A stretch of DNA of 64,000 bases from Methanosarcina horonobensis HB-1 = JCM 15518 (GCF_000970285.1 NZ_CP009516.1:2521036-2585035); one strand, 5' to 3'; shown: positions 26,401 through 36,072, counted from the stretch's first letter. Numbers and translations are program-made. Notes: generated from the letters alone by a model not told the origin.

Positions 26401-27030
26401 TCAATCCCTCTTCCTTATATAGCCAGATGCCTGCGGGAACTTGTGCATCATACCATACGACTTGCCGGATGGGTAATATTCGGCCCCGAGTTGAATTTTG
26501 CCAGCTATTTTTTCATCTGTCATATATTCAATAAATGCAAGCGCCAGATCAATGCCAGCAGAAATGCCTGCCGAGGTCCAGATGTTGCCATCCCTTACAA
26601 TCCGGTCCTCTATAACTTCAACATCGCCTAATTCTCGTAGCTTCTGAAGTGAAGCCCAGTGGGTAGTAGCTCGTTTGTTTGTGAGCAGACCGGCGCGATG
26701 AAGGATGAATGTGCCGGTACAGACAGAAAGGACAGCTTTACAGTTCTCAGCCTGCCTGGCAACGAATTGAATTAGGGATGGATTGTCCACTTCTCTGCGC
26801 GTGCCTTCTCCACCCGGCACAAGGAGAAAATCAAGTGGAGGGCAGTCTTCAAAGGTGGCGTGAGGATTTATAGACATCCCTTTACTACAGATCACAGGTT
26901 CGGGATTTTCGGCAATCATCAGGCAGTTTTCAGGTCCCTGAGCAAATTTGCTCCAGAGTGATATTATTTCCCAGGGACCGACAAGATCAAGTTCTTCAAG
27001 GCCTGGGAAAATCAAAAATCCGAAATTCAT
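26401..27030 (-). CDS. DJ-1/PfpI family protein
   Basis: A 209-residue protein of the DJ-1/PfpI superfamily, with nucleophile-elbow Cys104 in LSVCTGTFILHRAGLL, the acidic residue in the opening GLEELDLVGPWE, and PHATFEDCPPLDFLLVPGGE. The sequence TTHWASL and SAGISAGIDLALAFIE are typical of the isonitrile hydratase/AraC-sensor-like branch. Activities in this superfamily include hydration of isocyanides and glyoxal handling. The substrate is not predictable. Convergent with the nitroreductase gene, 25 bp apart. Confidence 0.88.
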   Translation of the reverse strand: MNFGFLIFPGLEELDLVGPWEIISLWSKFAQGPENCLMIAENPEPVICSKGMSINPHATFEDCPPLDFLLVPGGEGTRREVDNPSLIQFVARQAENCKAVLSVCTGTFILHRAGLLTNKRATTHWASLQKLRELGDVEVIEDRIVRDGNIWTSAGISAGIDLALAFIEYMTDEKIAGKIQLGAEYYPSGKSYGMMHKFPQASGYIRKRD

Positions 27031-27429
27031 GTTACAAAGTTAGCGGATGTTTTGTAAATAATTTTCTATGGCAGAATCCTCTGCAGTTCTATGCTTTTTG
27101 TTCACTATGTTTTAGGATCACAAAAAAGTAAGATTTGCTCAATTGAACTGAAAAATAAACTGATTTTTTGTTAGTCGAAAACGAGTTTGAGGTAGAGTAT
27201 TTTAAGAAATGAGGAATTAGTGTCAAGGCCGGTTTACTTTTCCCCACTTTGGTCGGTTTAAATTTCCTCACCTATTATAGCTAATAAACCAAAACCGATA
27301 AAAGACAAAGCTAAAATCCAATAAACTATTTTCCATGCAATTTTAATAACACTATCACGTGATTGATCTGCTTGTGATCCTTATACATGCATTGCGCTTT
27401 TTCGAGTTACCTATATCCCAATTATTTAA
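27031..27429. other. Intergenic stretch, no gene
   Basis: AT-rich. A short minus-strand frame (27089-27271) ends in KHSEQKA and resembles another random frame near 18380 (SKHSEQKR), which points to a decayed repeat shared by both places (TTTTGTTCxCTATGxTT at about 18364 and 27098) and not to a gene. Confidence 0.4.
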
Positions 27430-27512
27430 TGCGGGAGAAGGGATTCGAACCCCTGAACGTCTGCACGAACAGATCTTGAGTCTGCCACCGTTGACCGCTT
27501 GGTTACTCCCGC
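27430..27512 (-). tRNA. tRNA-Leu (anticodon CAA)
   Basis: On the minus strand: acceptor GCGGGAG pairs with CTCCCGC and the discriminator is A; D-arm ACCAAGCGGTCAACGGT; anticodon stem GCAGA/TCTGT with loop CT-CAA-GA; a long variable arm (class II); T-loop TTCGAAT closed by AGGGG/CCCTT. The anticodon CAA reads UUG leucine. No CCA is encoded and no intron is seen. Confidence 0.93.
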
Positions 27513-27549
27513 GCTTTTTGGAAATCCAATTAGGTAAAGTTATAACTAG

Positions 27550-27559
27550 CATATAAAGC
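27550..27559 (-). promoter_or_regulatory. Probable TATA box of tRNA-Leu
   Basis: On the minus strand CTTTATATGC lies about 40 bases before the 5' end of the tRNA, a fitting distance for archaeal box A with a short 5' leader. Confidence 0.45.
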
Positions 27560-27694
27560 TAATCCTGTGAGTGAGCTAATTCCGCTGATTTTTGAGCCAG
27601 CGGATAGTCTCAAACCGTTTAATCTCTTTTTTCATTTCAAAGTATCCGTTTCCGGCTTAATGTTTATCCGGGTTTAGAGAGCTTCGGGTTTTTC

Positions 27695-28000
27695 TTAAGA
27701 ACTGTTTACATGGACCCAGTCAAGATACTCCTCCTCCCCCTTAACTTCCCAGAATTCGATGGCAGGTAAGCTATAAGTGTGAAGATGCTTTACGGTTCCG
27801 ATTATTTCGTCAAGGCGGGAAGAGTCAGTCTTAACAAGCAGGACTATCTCGTTTTGCTCTTCTACCTTTTCTTCCCATCTGTAGATTGAAAATGTCGGAA
27901 ACATGTTTACGCAGGCTGCGAGCCTTCTTACAACAAGTTCTCTTGCAATTTCCGATGCATTTTCCATACTTCCAGCTGTGATGTACACGATTCCTATCAT
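27695..28000 (-). CDS. cutA: Divalent-cation tolerance protein CutA
   Basis: The 101-residue product is a standard CutA1: start IVYITAGSMENASEIARELV, the central RRLAACVNMFPTFSIYRWEE, EEQNEIVLLVKTDSSRLDEI and the end HTYSLPAIEFWEVKGEEEYL with the typical tyrosine and tryptophan positions. CutA forms trimers and is associated with copper and other divalent metal tolerance, although the mechanism is unsettled. Cytosolic. Monocistronic; the ATG lies after a TCACTCACC-rich leader (GGTGAGTG ribosome site on its strand). Confidence 0.95.
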   Translation of the reverse strand: MIGIVYITAGSMENASEIARELVVRRLAACVNMFPTFSIYRWEEKVEEQNEIVLLVKTDSSRLDEIIGTVKHLHTYSLPAIEFWEVKGEEEYLDWVHVNSS

Positions 28001-28649
28001 GAAACACTCACCTCATACAAAGTTCTTATAAGCACAAACGTACTGAACTGTACTTGCATTGTTATTCGTGCACTTATTATCTATTGCCTAAGGCATAAAA
28101 CATGATCCTTCACAGCATAACCTATAAAATGACATGACCTTAAGAGCTATAAAATGACCCTGCCGGAGCATTAAAAATTATAATTCCATGTACCTTTTTA
28201 TATAATTATGATGTATTATTACGAAACAAGGTTTCATGGTATAATACAGAGGAACTAAAACGTATTTATAATAAGATAGACTACGGGTTTAACAGCATTA
28301 ATTATTTGAATGTATGCTGGCTCCAGATAATTGCTACTTAAAACGGCAACTTGAAGCTTGCAAACTGCGCCGAAGGATTGCTTGCGGCACTAATCTCTTT
28401 ATTGAAGATATATTCTAAATACAGTTATATCTGATCAACAGCCAATCAGTTGACGGTCAACCTATTGACATTTAACCTATTGACATTTAACCTATTGACA
28501 TTTAACCTATTGACATTTAACCTATTGACATTTAACCTATTGACATACTTGATTAATATTCCCAATTAATATCCCCAATCAATATTCCCAATTAATATTC
28601 CCAATCCAGAGCCTATAATGGTTCTGCTTAATCATTTCGGAGAATTTCC
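28001..28649. other. Intergenic region with two tandem-repeat arrays
   Basis: No gene. 28461-28545 carries five full copies and one partial copy of the 15-mer CCTATTGACATTTAA. 28546-28612 then repeats a 13-base word close to CCCAATTAATATT about four times. The GGAGA ribosome site of the next gene follows at 28639-28643. Confidence 0.7.
28461..28545. repeat. 15-bp direct tandem repeat, 5.7 copies
   Basis: Unit CCTATTGACATTTAA, perfectly periodic and identical in all full copies, 105 bp upstream of the M50 protease start. Could be slippage or a reiterated operator; each unit contains the word TTGACAT. Confidence 0.9.
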
Positions 28650-30476
28650 TTGAGCAGCACAAGCATTGTACTGGGTATTTTTTTACTGTACTGGTTCCTT
28701 ATCTCCATTCTAGATAGAAGGGGAATTCTGGAAAAGTATAACATAAGCACTTTCGGTCCTCTTCCTATCCTCATGATCAGGACAACAAAGGGTCTTAAAC
28801 TGCTGGACATTCTTGCCCGCCCGAAAAGTTACTGGAGGGTTTTTGCAAACGTCGGGATCCTTATGATGTTTGCGGGCATGGTAGCTATGTTCCTGGTCAT
28901 TGCTATTTCGGACCTTGCGCTCTATACCTCGTTTCTTAACAACAGCGTGCCTGAGCCTGGGAAATACAATGCCCCAAGGAATATACTGCTGATCCCGGGA
29001 GTGAATGAATTTATTCCTTTTACCTGGGGTGTTATTGCTCTCATAGTTACTCTTGTAGTGCACGAGTTTTCCCATGCAATCCTGTGCAGGGTTGAAGACA
29101 TCAGGGTCAAATCCATGGGAATCCTGTTTGCCCTTGTCCCTATAGGGGGTTTTGCGGAACCTGATGATGAACAGCTTTTTGGCAAAAAAGAAGAAGTAAA
29201 AAAAGAGCTGTCGCTGACAGCTACGATTGAAGAAATCGAGGCATGGGAACAGAGGGAAAGAGAGGAAAAAAGGCTGAATAATAAGCAAAAAGGCGCAGCA
29301 GCAGCAGCCATTCCTGTACCCAAAGAAACAAAACCTGAGCCGGAAGTGACAGCCACAAGAACTCAGAGAGCCCGTATCCTTGCTGCCGGAGTTATGGCTA
29401 ATTTCTGCGTTGCTTTTGTAGCCTTTCTGCTCTTTTTCGGTCCCGTACTCGGGGCAATTGCTCCCCTCAGCGATGCCATGATAGTTGGCATTAACGAAAG
29501 TTCTCCGGCTCAGCTTGCAGGGCTTCAGAAAGACATGGTGATTACACAGGTTGATGATACTGAAGTCACCACAGGCATGGACCTTCTCTCCTATCTGGAA
29601 ACTGTCGAGCCAGGAGATACCGTGCGCATCCATGCTTCACAAGATAATACTGTTTCAGTCTATGAGTTAAAGGTTCCTTCTTCTCCGGAGGAATGCTTCA
29701 GTGGAGTGCCTGTAGGAGGTGTCGTTGAAGGAAGTCCTGCAGAAGCAGCAGGGATCGAAACCGGAATGACAATGCTCCGGCTTAATGATACACAAATGCG
29801 AAGCATTGCAAGTTTTGTAAATTTCATGGAAGGAACGGAGGCAAACCAGACCATAGAAGTTGAGGTGCTTCCTTCCGCAAATTATACAGGTGAACTTACA
29901 GAAAACGGCACTGCCATTTTTGACATCCAGCTTGCCCCACACCCTTCAGACAGTGAAAGCGGCTTCCTTGGAGTGATCTACGGAAGTAGTGGGGTTCTGG
30001 AGTGCCAGATGCTTGGAATGTCCATCTGGATGCCCCAGGCAAAGTTCTATCTCGAAGCACTCAAGCAGATTCCCTCCCTTCTTACCGAGCCGGTAGGCTG
30101 GATTATCCTTTTCGGGCTTCCCATATATGGGTTTGCAGGTGAGGGATTCCGCGGCTTTTCAGGCACTATCGCACAATTTTACCAGCCTGTTGGATGGGCA
30201 GAGCCCCTCGGAGTCGGGATTTTCTGGATTGCAAACTCCCTGCTCTGGATTGGGTGGCTGAACTTCTACGTGGGCCTGTTCAACTGCCTGCCTGCAGTGC
30301 CTCTTGATGGAGGACATGTATTCAGGGACTATACCTATTCCCTCATGTACAGGTTCACAAGGAACGAAGGAGTTGCGGAAAGGGTTTCAAATTCCATCAC
30401 TGCAAGTTTCTCCATGCTGATTCTGTTCTCGTTCCTTTTCATGATATTCGGGCCTTTCATAGGGCAGTGGATCTGA
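28650..30476 (+). CDS. Site-2-type intramembrane metalloprotease (M50) with two PDZ domains
   Basis: The 608-residue membrane protein starts at TTG 28650 (GGAGA site). Zinc motif HEFSH is at 138-142 within a transmembrane helix, and the second ligand motif, VPLDGGH, places Asp near 553. Two PDZ domains occupy about 270-345 and 350-430 (INESSPAQLAGLQKDMVITQ; VVEGSPAEAAGIETGMTMLR). A charged segment (about 175-235) with many Glu/Lys lies on the cytoplasmic side. Site-2 proteases release membrane-bound regulators or clear signal remnants. Its substrate is unknown. Monocistronic behind the tandem-repeat region. Confidence 0.93.
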   Translation: MSSTSIVLGIFLLYWFLISILDRRGILEKYNISTFGPLPILMIRTTKGLKLLDILARPKSYWRVFANVGILMMFAGMVAMFLVIAISDLALYTSFLNNSVPEPGKYNAPRNILLIPGVNEFIPFTWGVIALIVTLVVHEFSHAILCRVEDIRVKSMGILFALVPIGGFAEPDDEQLFGKKEEVKKELSLTATIEEIEAWEQREREEKRLNNKQKGAAAAAIPVPKETKPEPEVTATRTQRARILAAGVMANFCVAFVAFLLFFGPVLGAIAPLSDAMIVGINESSPAQLAGLQKDMVITQVDDTEVTTGMDLLSYLETVEPGDTVRIHASQDNTVSVYELKVPSSPEECFSGVPVGGVVEGSPAEAAGIETGMTMLRLNDTQMRSIASFVNFMEGTEANQTIEVEVLPSANYTGELTENGTAIFDIQLAPHPSDSESGFLGVIYGSSGVLECQMLGMSIWMPQAKFYLEALKQIPSLLTEPVGWIILFGLPIYGFAGEGFRGFSGTIAQFYQPVGWAEPLGVGIFWIANSLLWIGWLNFYVGLFNCLPAVPLDGGHVFRDYTYSLMYRFTRNEGVAERVSNSITASFSMLILFSFLFMIFGPFIGQWI

Positions 30477-30792
30477 ACAGCCTGAACTGAGAACAGCTCA
30501 AAACGAAACAACATCGAAATATCCAGATCAGTTCAGTTGATTAGGAAATAGGAAATCTGCCGGAAAGCTGGAATTAAACTTATTCTTCCGGCTTTCCTGA
30601 TTCTTTTACGATTACCAAATATTGATTTTGATGATTGCGAGTCTTTTTTTGACCAGCGGGTTTTACTGTCTGCTGATCTCAATGACCTTTGATAATTTTC
30701 AAGCGAAATTCTATGAATATATAGAGATATTAATAAAGATTATAAGGTACTTTGACCTACTTCAGAAGTAAAACTAAGGCAGGACACTGAAC
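30477..30792. other. Intergenic spacer
   Basis: Contains a hairpin-rich segment after the protease stop (CCGGAAAGCTGGAATTAAAC...TTCCGGCTTTCC at 30558-30597, with a T-rich tail), a likely terminator, and an AT-rich promoter region before the channel gene (TGAATATATAG near 30713). Confidence 0.5.
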
Positions 30793-31833
30793 ATGTTTTC
30801 TTCAGATAAAAAGAAGAATCGAAGAGCAAGGTCTAAAAAACTCATTCGCAAAAGACTGAATCTGGCATACAAGATCGTAGCTTTACTCCTGATCACTATT
30901 TATGTCCTGCTTTTCAAGCATATTATGATCCTTGAGGGCCAGCCCGAAAATGCAAATGCTATTACTGCTATCTACTGGGCTACGACTACCATTGCAACGG
31001 TAGGATACGGAGATGTGGTTTTCACCTCACTTCTGGGAAGGAGCTTTTCCATACTGGTACAGATTACGGGAATTATTCTGATCTCGGGCTTTCTTGCAAC
31101 TTATGTTATCACTCCCTGGATGGACAAAGTAATCAAGTACAGGCTGCCAAGAAAAGTTCATTCCAGCACTAAAGATCACATTATTATCTGCGGATATAAC
31201 CAGCTGGTAGAAACCCTGATTGATGAACTTGCAGAGCAGGAAATAACATTTATAATAATCGAAGACGATGAAGAGCTCGTCAAAGAACTCGTTTACAGAG
31301 ACATTCCCTGTATTTTCGGGGGTCCGAGCGATAAACAGACACTTATGAATGCAGGCATTGAAAAAGCCAAGATCCTTATCGCCAACAAATCCGATGAAAG
31401 AAATGCAAATATCGTACTGACCTCAAGAGAATTTCAGCACCTCAATATTATTGCTATCGTTGAGGACAGGACAAACTCAAAATACCTGAGATATGCAGGC
31501 GCAGATATGGTCGTCTCTCCCAAGTCGATGTTCGGGCAGTTTATCGGAAGAAAGGCTATGGATAGGCTCGTAAGCAGAGTAACGGGGACAACTGAAATCT
31601 TCAAAGGGGTGCACGTCACAGAATTTCCTGTCTATCTCAAAAGCCCGCTTATAGGTAAGACCCTGAAAGAGGTCTCAAGCCAGCGGCTTACAGGCGCAAG
31701 AATAGTTGGAGTCTGGAAAAGTGGGAACCTCTCGTTTAATCCTGAGGAAGACGATGTCATCCGCGGAAATTCCGTTCTACTGGCTGTTGGAACGCCTGAG
31801 GAGCTCTCAAAACTGAAGAAACTTACACATTGA
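30793..31833 (+). CDS. K+ channel with RCK (TrkA-N/TrkA-C) domain
   Basis: A 346-residue protein: a basic N-terminus, transmembrane helix 1 (about 27-47), pore loop with selectivity filter TVGYGD (69-74), helix 2 (about 82-107), an RCK/TrkA-N Rossmann domain (about 120-240, HIIICGYNQLVETLIDELAE) and a TrkA-C domain (about 265-345). This is a two-helix ligand-gated potassium channel of the MthK type, which tetramerises in the membrane. The RCK glycine motif reads CGYNQL instead of GxGxxG, so the ligand may differ from NAD(H). The next gene encodes a stand-alone TrkA protein. Confidence 0.93.
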   Translation: MFSSDKKKNRRARSKKLIRKRLNLAYKIVALLLITIYVLLFKHIMILEGQPENANAITAIYWATTTIATVGYGDVVFTSLLGRSFSILVQITGIILISGFLATYVITPWMDKVIKYRLPRKVHSSTKDHIIICGYNQLVETLIDELAEQEITFIIIEDDEELVKELVYRDIPCIFGGPSDKQTLMNAGIEKAKILIANKSDERNANIVLTSREFQHLNIIAIVEDRTNSKYLRYAGADMVVSPKSMFGQFIGRKAMDRLVSRVTGTTEIFKGVHVTEFPVYLKSPLIGKTLKEVSSQRLTGARIVGVWKSGNLSFNPEEDDVIRGNSVLLAVGTPEELSKLKKLTH

Positions 31834-32013
31834 TTACCGCACCTGATATACTATCTGATATATACAGTTTGAGATACACAGGCATCATAAATTTTCGGTT
31901 TACAGACAATGACCAGATGAAGCTGAAAACTTGATAATTAACGGCTTGATAATACTTACCTGAGCGTTTTCGTCATTAGTTTTCAAGTTTGTTTAAAAAT
32001 CTGAGGATTCAAA

Positions 32014-32691
32014 ATGGAGTCAAAAGGGCATCTTGTCGTACTGGGGTATGGAGACGTTGGAAAAAGCATTGTCAATGAACTCTCTGAAGGCCCATTCCGG
32101 TTTGTAGTTGTGGATTCCAATGAAAAAGTTTTTGAAAATACGGAGTTTGAACACATTGTTGGTAATGGATCTGACGAGGAAATCCTTGTTGCAGCCGGAG
32201 TAAATACTGCATCTTTTGTGTTTGTAGCCCTCAACGATGACACATATGTTATTTTTGCAACCCTCATTTCCAGAGGATTGAACCCTGAAGCAACTATTGT
32301 TGCAAGGGCAAACTCCGTAAAGTCCATTGATAAGATTTATAAGGCAGGAGCGGACTACGTAGGATCTCTTTCTATAGTCGCAGGACAGATGCTTGCGAAA
32401 ATGAGTGCAAACTGCATTGGTAAAGTCTGCAGGATCGATGAAGATATAATGCTTTACGAGGGGATAGAAATAGAAAAGCACCATATTGAGAAAGGTTCTT
32501 TCCTTGACAAAAAATCAATAGAAGACCTGGATATCGAGAAAAAAATAGGGTGCACGGTTATAGGCATTGAACGTGGGGGGCTTGTTACTACTACCGTAAA
32601 TAAGCAGACAATACTTCATGCAGGAGACATAATTGCAGTTGGAGGAAGCAGTAAGCAGATTTCGGAATTTAAGGAGAAATACCTTGATTAA
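32014..32691 (+). CDS. TrkA-type (RCK) potassium regulator
   Basis: A 225-residue soluble protein with a TrkA-N Rossmann domain (HLVVLGYGDVGKSIVNELSE, glycine motif GYGDVG at 11-16) and a C-terminal TrkA-C domain (about 140-220, IGCTVIGIERGG). Such proteins gate K+ transport proteins by binding nucleotides. It lies about 180 bp behind the K+ channel on the same strand, and both probably serve K+ homeostasis, but no separate transporter subunit is next to it. Could also regulate the channel directly by mixed assembly. Confidence 0.9.
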   Translation: MESKGHLVVLGYGDVGKSIVNELSEGPFRFVVVDSNEKVFENTEFEHIVGNGSDEEILVAAGVNTASFVFVALNDDTYVIFATLISRGLNPEATIVARANSVKSIDKIYKAGADYVGSLSIVAGQMLAKMSANCIGKVCRIDEDIMLYEGIEIEKHHIEKGSFLDKKSIEDLDIEKKIGCTVIGIERGGLVTTTVNKQTILHAGDIIAVGGSSKQISEFKEKYLD

Positions 32692-33073
32692 CTTACTGAT
32701 AAATATTATCACTAACCACCTAATTTTTTAAAAATTTAATTTTAGTTTCTTTTTTACCTGTTTTGTTTGTCAATTCTGTGTTTCCGTTTTTTCGGTTCCT
32801 GATGCACTTCGGTTAAATCCTTCAATCTATCCTTGCAGCTCTGATTTCTTCTTGAGTTATGATATCTTACTGTAATTTACAGACCCTTTTTTTAGATAAC
32901 TTACTCCGGTTTTTGAGGAACATATATATTAGTTGAAATATAATAGAACAAATAGAAAACTTACTTTTTATAATAAGTAAGAGATCAACTCAATCTAATT
33001 AATTTAAGACTGTTTGATTAATTCAGACTATTAACATTTAAAATAAATTTACCGCACTGAACTATGTGATAGT
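32692..33073. other. Intergenic spacer, T-rich then AT-rich
   Basis: A T-rich stretch (32725-32790) follows the TrkA gene and probably holds the terminator. AACATATATATTAG near 32920 could be the box A of the KaiC-like gene. No ORF or RNA seen. Confidence 0.45.
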
Positions 33074-33790
33074 ATGGAAAGTTTGCCTACCGGAGTAGAA
33101 GGATTGGATTTACTGGTGGAGGGAGGGTATCCCAAAGGAAAGAGTATTCTTGTTACCGGGCCTCCGGGTTCGGGAAAAACCATCCTGGGGCTTCACTTCC
33201 TTCACAGGAGCTGCCAGGACGGCAGAAAATGCATACTTGTTCTTACCAGAGAGCTTACCGAAGACGTACTCAATCAGGCACGCAGCCTTAAGCTTGACCT
33301 TTGTCCTTTTATTGAGAAAGGGCAACTCAGTATCAGGAATATATTCGAAGACAAAATAAACAAGATCAAGAGCGTCTCTAAATTCGGAAAAGGGCTCTGT
33401 GCCGTGGATACGGACATAATTGAATACTTAAGTTCCATGTCTTCGGAAGTTGATGTTGTGGTCATTGACAACATAGGGGTAATGGCTATACATCATGATA
33501 TGAGAGAGTTTGCGGATGAGTTCAGTTCGATAAGCATTATCCTTATGAAAAACGGATGTACAAGCCTTTTCATAATGGACGAAGACTCTTACAACCTGAC
33601 CCACAGGCTTACTGGTTATATGGTTTTCGGGCTGATGAGACTCATAACACAGGAAAATTTCAATTCCGGGAAAACCAAACAGTATCTCTACATTGAAAAA
33701 ATGAGAAACACGCCAGTTCCGATCAAGTATTCTCTGTTTGACATCACTTCACAAGGAGTTAGAATTATCTCAGGCATGAAATCGCAATGA
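33074..33790 (+). CDS. KaiC/RAD55-family ATPase
   Basis: A 238-residue single-domain RecA-fold ATPase: the opening LPTGVEGLDLLVEGGYPKGK, Walker A GPPGSGKT (29-36), Walker B VDVVVIDNIG, and the C-terminal part MRNTPVPIKYSLFDITSQGV typical of archaeal KaiC-like signalling proteins. No second KaiC domain. It is convergent with a second paralogue at 34856-35578 (same length and ordering), suggesting a local duplication. Function in archaeal signal transduction or taxis-like control is inferred. Confidence 0.85.
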   Translation: MESLPTGVEGLDLLVEGGYPKGKSILVTGPPGSGKTILGLHFLHRSCQDGRKCILVLTRELTEDVLNQARSLKLDLCPFIEKGQLSIRNIFEDKINKIKSVSKFGKGLCAVDTDIIEYLSSMSSEVDVVVIDNIGVMAIHHDMREFADEFSSISIILMKNGCTSLFIMDEDSYNLTHRLTGYMVFGLMRLITQENFNSGKTKQYLYIEKMRNTPVPIKYSLFDITSQGVRIISGMKSQ

Positions 33791-34008
33791 AACAGCTGAT
33801 ATAATTTCATTTTTCTTTTTAAATCAGAAAGTAAACCATTGAAGTAGAAGTGCAGAAAAAGCATAGAACAAAGGAGATTGAAACCAGAGAGTATATAGCT
33901 GAGAAACGGATTTGAGAAATAAAAAGAGATTTGAGAAAAGGGATTTATGAAAGGTGATCAGGTAGAATAGAAATCAAAATCATATGAAAAAGAAATAAAA
34001 TAAAAAAA

Positions 34009-34863
34009 TTATGCAGCTCTTATGAAAAATTCACAGCAGTCATTTCTGTTTCCTATGGTTTTTAGAGCTTCAAGTCTGCAGCCTGAATCCACTTTCAAAG
34101 TTATGTTTGAAAAAATTTTTCTGGTCAGTGTGCAGAGTATGGGGTTTTTGCGAGCTTCTTCTCCTTTCCAGGGACATTTTGTTCCTTTGACTATCCAGAG
34201 TTTTCCGTTTTCATCCATCGTCGAGGTAAAATTTCCACCCAGCTGGTTCATTATCTCGGCGCAGACATTTCCTGCGTAGGCAAGATCCATTTCCCTATCT
34301 TCAAAGTGGTACATGTCAAAAAGTGTTTTTTCGACCATTCCTGTCATCTGGTTTATTATGACTTTCTTTTCTTCATTGGAGACAGACTGAAGCAGGGTAG
34401 GAATTACGGCTGTAAGGATGCTCTGTACCCTGTTTTTTACTTCAAGGCTGTCACGGTCAGCAACCAGCCTGTCATGGAGGTATTTTACTCTGAGAAGAGA
34501 TTTCACTCTCGTCTTGAGTTCAAGTCTGTTTATAGGTTTCGTGAGAAAGTCATCAGCTCCGACTTCAATCCCTTTTATACGGTCTTCAAGTTCCGAGAGA
34601 GCAGTAAGCATGAGGACCGGAATGAACTGGGTTTCGGGATTTTCTTTGAGAATTTTGCAAACTTCATAGCCGTTGACTTCAGGCATCATAACATCCAGAA
34701 GGACGATATCTGGCTTTTCTTCTTCAACCTTCTGAAGAGCTTCTTTTCCGCCGTAGGCACAGATAACTTCATAAGGCTCAACTGAAAGGTAGGCTTCCAT
34801 CAGTTCTACGTTTTCCTTCATATCATCTACAATCAGGACTTTCGGTTTGTTTTTTTCATTCAA
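34009..34863 (-). CDS. Response regulator with a methanogen-type output domain
   Basis: From the TTG at 34863 (GGGAG upstream) the product is 284 residues. The receiver domain (about 7-125) has DD at 13-14, phospho-acceptor Asp57 in IVLLDVMMPEVNG, and FLTKPI near 107. A coiled linker leads to a C-terminal domain (about 150-284) with conserved Cys (KCPWKGEEARKNPILCTLTR; SGCRLEALKTIG; NDCCEFF), which resembles the methanogen output domain found in Methanosarcina. The start overlaps the end of the KaiC-like gene by 8 bases, so both are translated together and likely act in one pathway. The kinase is unknown. Confidence 0.85.
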   Translation of the reverse strand: MNEKNKPKVLIVDDMKENVELMEAYLSVEPYEVICAYGGKEALQKVEEEKPDIVLLDVMMPEVNGYEVCKILKENPETQFIPVLMLTALSELEDRIKGIEVGADDFLTKPINRLELKTRVKSLLRVKYLHDRLVADRDSLEVKNRVQSILTAVIPTLLQSVSNEEKKVIINQMTGMVEKTLFDMYHFEDREMDLAYAGNVCAEIMNQLGGNFTSTMDENGKLWIVKGTKCPWKGEEARKNPILCTLTRKIFSNITLKVDSGCRLEALKTIGNRNDCCEFFIRAA

Positions 34864-35578
34864 CAAGGCTCCCTCCCTTGGTTTCATGAATCTTGATCCC
34901 TTCGGATGTGATTTCAAAAATCGACATATCCGGAGATATAGGAGTACTGCGCATCTTGGGTATGCACAGGTAGCGCTCCATTTTTCCCAGATAAGCATTC
35001 TCTTTTACCAGAAGGCGAATAGAACCGTAGACTGAGTACTCGGCAAGCTGATTAGTCAGGTTGTGTGCCGACTCATCCATAATTAAAAGTGTGGTGCAGC
35101 CTTTTTTTCTCACAAGATAGTTCAGTCCGTCAAACTGGTCCCTGAGCTTTTTTTTGGAAACTCTCAGGGCAAAGGTTCCCAGGTTATCTATGACAAGGCA
35201 TTCTGTTCCTTCACGTATGAGTTCTATAAGATTAGGAAGCTCGATATCAAAGCTTTCAGGTTTAAATCCATACCTTGTCTGCCCTATGCTTTCTGAGCGA
35301 GTCTCAAATATGTTTTCTATGGTGAGTTGCCCGCTTTCATAGTAAGGTTTAATGTCATGCCCCAGTAATTCTGCCTGATAAAGAATATCTTCAGGAGTTT
35401 CTTCAGTTGCGATCATCAGGCATTTTCGTCCTTCAGCACAGTTCCTGTGAAGAAAATGGATCCCATAGATTGTTTTTCCACTTCCCGCTACGCCTGTTAT
35501 CAGGGTTGCTTTATTCACAGGATAACCCCCGCTCAATTTTCTATCCAGTTCTTCTATGCCTGTTGAAACTCTCTCCAT
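34856..35578 (-). CDS. KaiC/RAD55-family ATPase, coupled to a response regulator
   Basis: A 240-residue RecA-fold ATPase: VSTGIEELDRKLSGGYPVNK, Walker A GVAGSGKT (29-36), Walker B CLVIDNLGTFAL, and the C-terminal MRSTPISPDMSIFEITSEGI. It is paralogous to the convergent gene at 33074 (same lengths and motif spacing). Its stop codon overlaps the start of the response regulator gene (34863), which makes a two-gene operon. KaiC-like ATPases linked to receivers are a recurrent archaeal signalling arrangement; the specific output is unknown. Confidence 0.88.
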   Translation of the reverse strand: MERVSTGIEELDRKLSGGYPVNKATLITGVAGSGKTIYGIHFLHRNCAEGRKCLMIATEETPEDILYQAELLGHDIKPYYESGQLTIENIFETRSESIGQTRYGFKPESFDIELPNLIELIREGTECLVIDNLGTFALRVSKKKLRDQFDGLNYLVRKKGCTTLLIMDESAHNLTNQLAEYSVYGSIRLLVKENAYLGKMERYLCIPKMRSTPISPDMSIFEITSEGIKIHETKGGSLVE

Positions 35579-36072
35579 CCTGGTAAGCCCTCATTTTACT
35601 GTGTACTATGTCCCGTCTCATCTCCATGTTCTCAGACAGTTGTTATTTATAACTAATGTGAGTTATAGAAGGCATCCAAATAATTTGAACAGCTTTCTAG
35701 CTTCTAAACAAAATTACAAGTTATATAGGCAGAAATAAAATAACCTTCTGTTTTAGTTATTTTGTTTAGATAAGACATATCTATCTTCTTTAACTGACGG
35801 GTATGTGACTATATGACATCGGAAATTATTTGTATATATTAAAAGAACTTTTGTAATATAAAAGTTATGTCTGTAATATATTTCTTTTATTTTCGGGAAA
35901 GTTTTTATTTCAGTCGAATACCCCGCTAGCTTGCTGCGGGGTGCGCCAGCGCAACTTTGATATACGATTGAAAAATATACTTGACAGTCGTAGTAATATG
36001 TAATATAATGAATAGTGCCAATCGGATATACTTTTCAAGTGTAGAAATATGCTTGTCGTAAGGAGGATGAGT
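35579..36072. other. Spacer with a GC-rich hairpin
   Basis: AT-rich apart from a hairpin at 35920-35942 (ACCCCGC-TAGCTTGCT-GCGGGGT), which stands out in composition. Downstream lies the promoter of the padR operon and its AAGGAGG ribosome site at 36060-36066. Confidence 0.55.

Noticed and set aside
28710-29633. A 307-codon frame on the minus strand
   Set aside because: It lies opposite the M50 protease, which has a clear HEFSH motif and PDZ domains; the reverse frame looks random.
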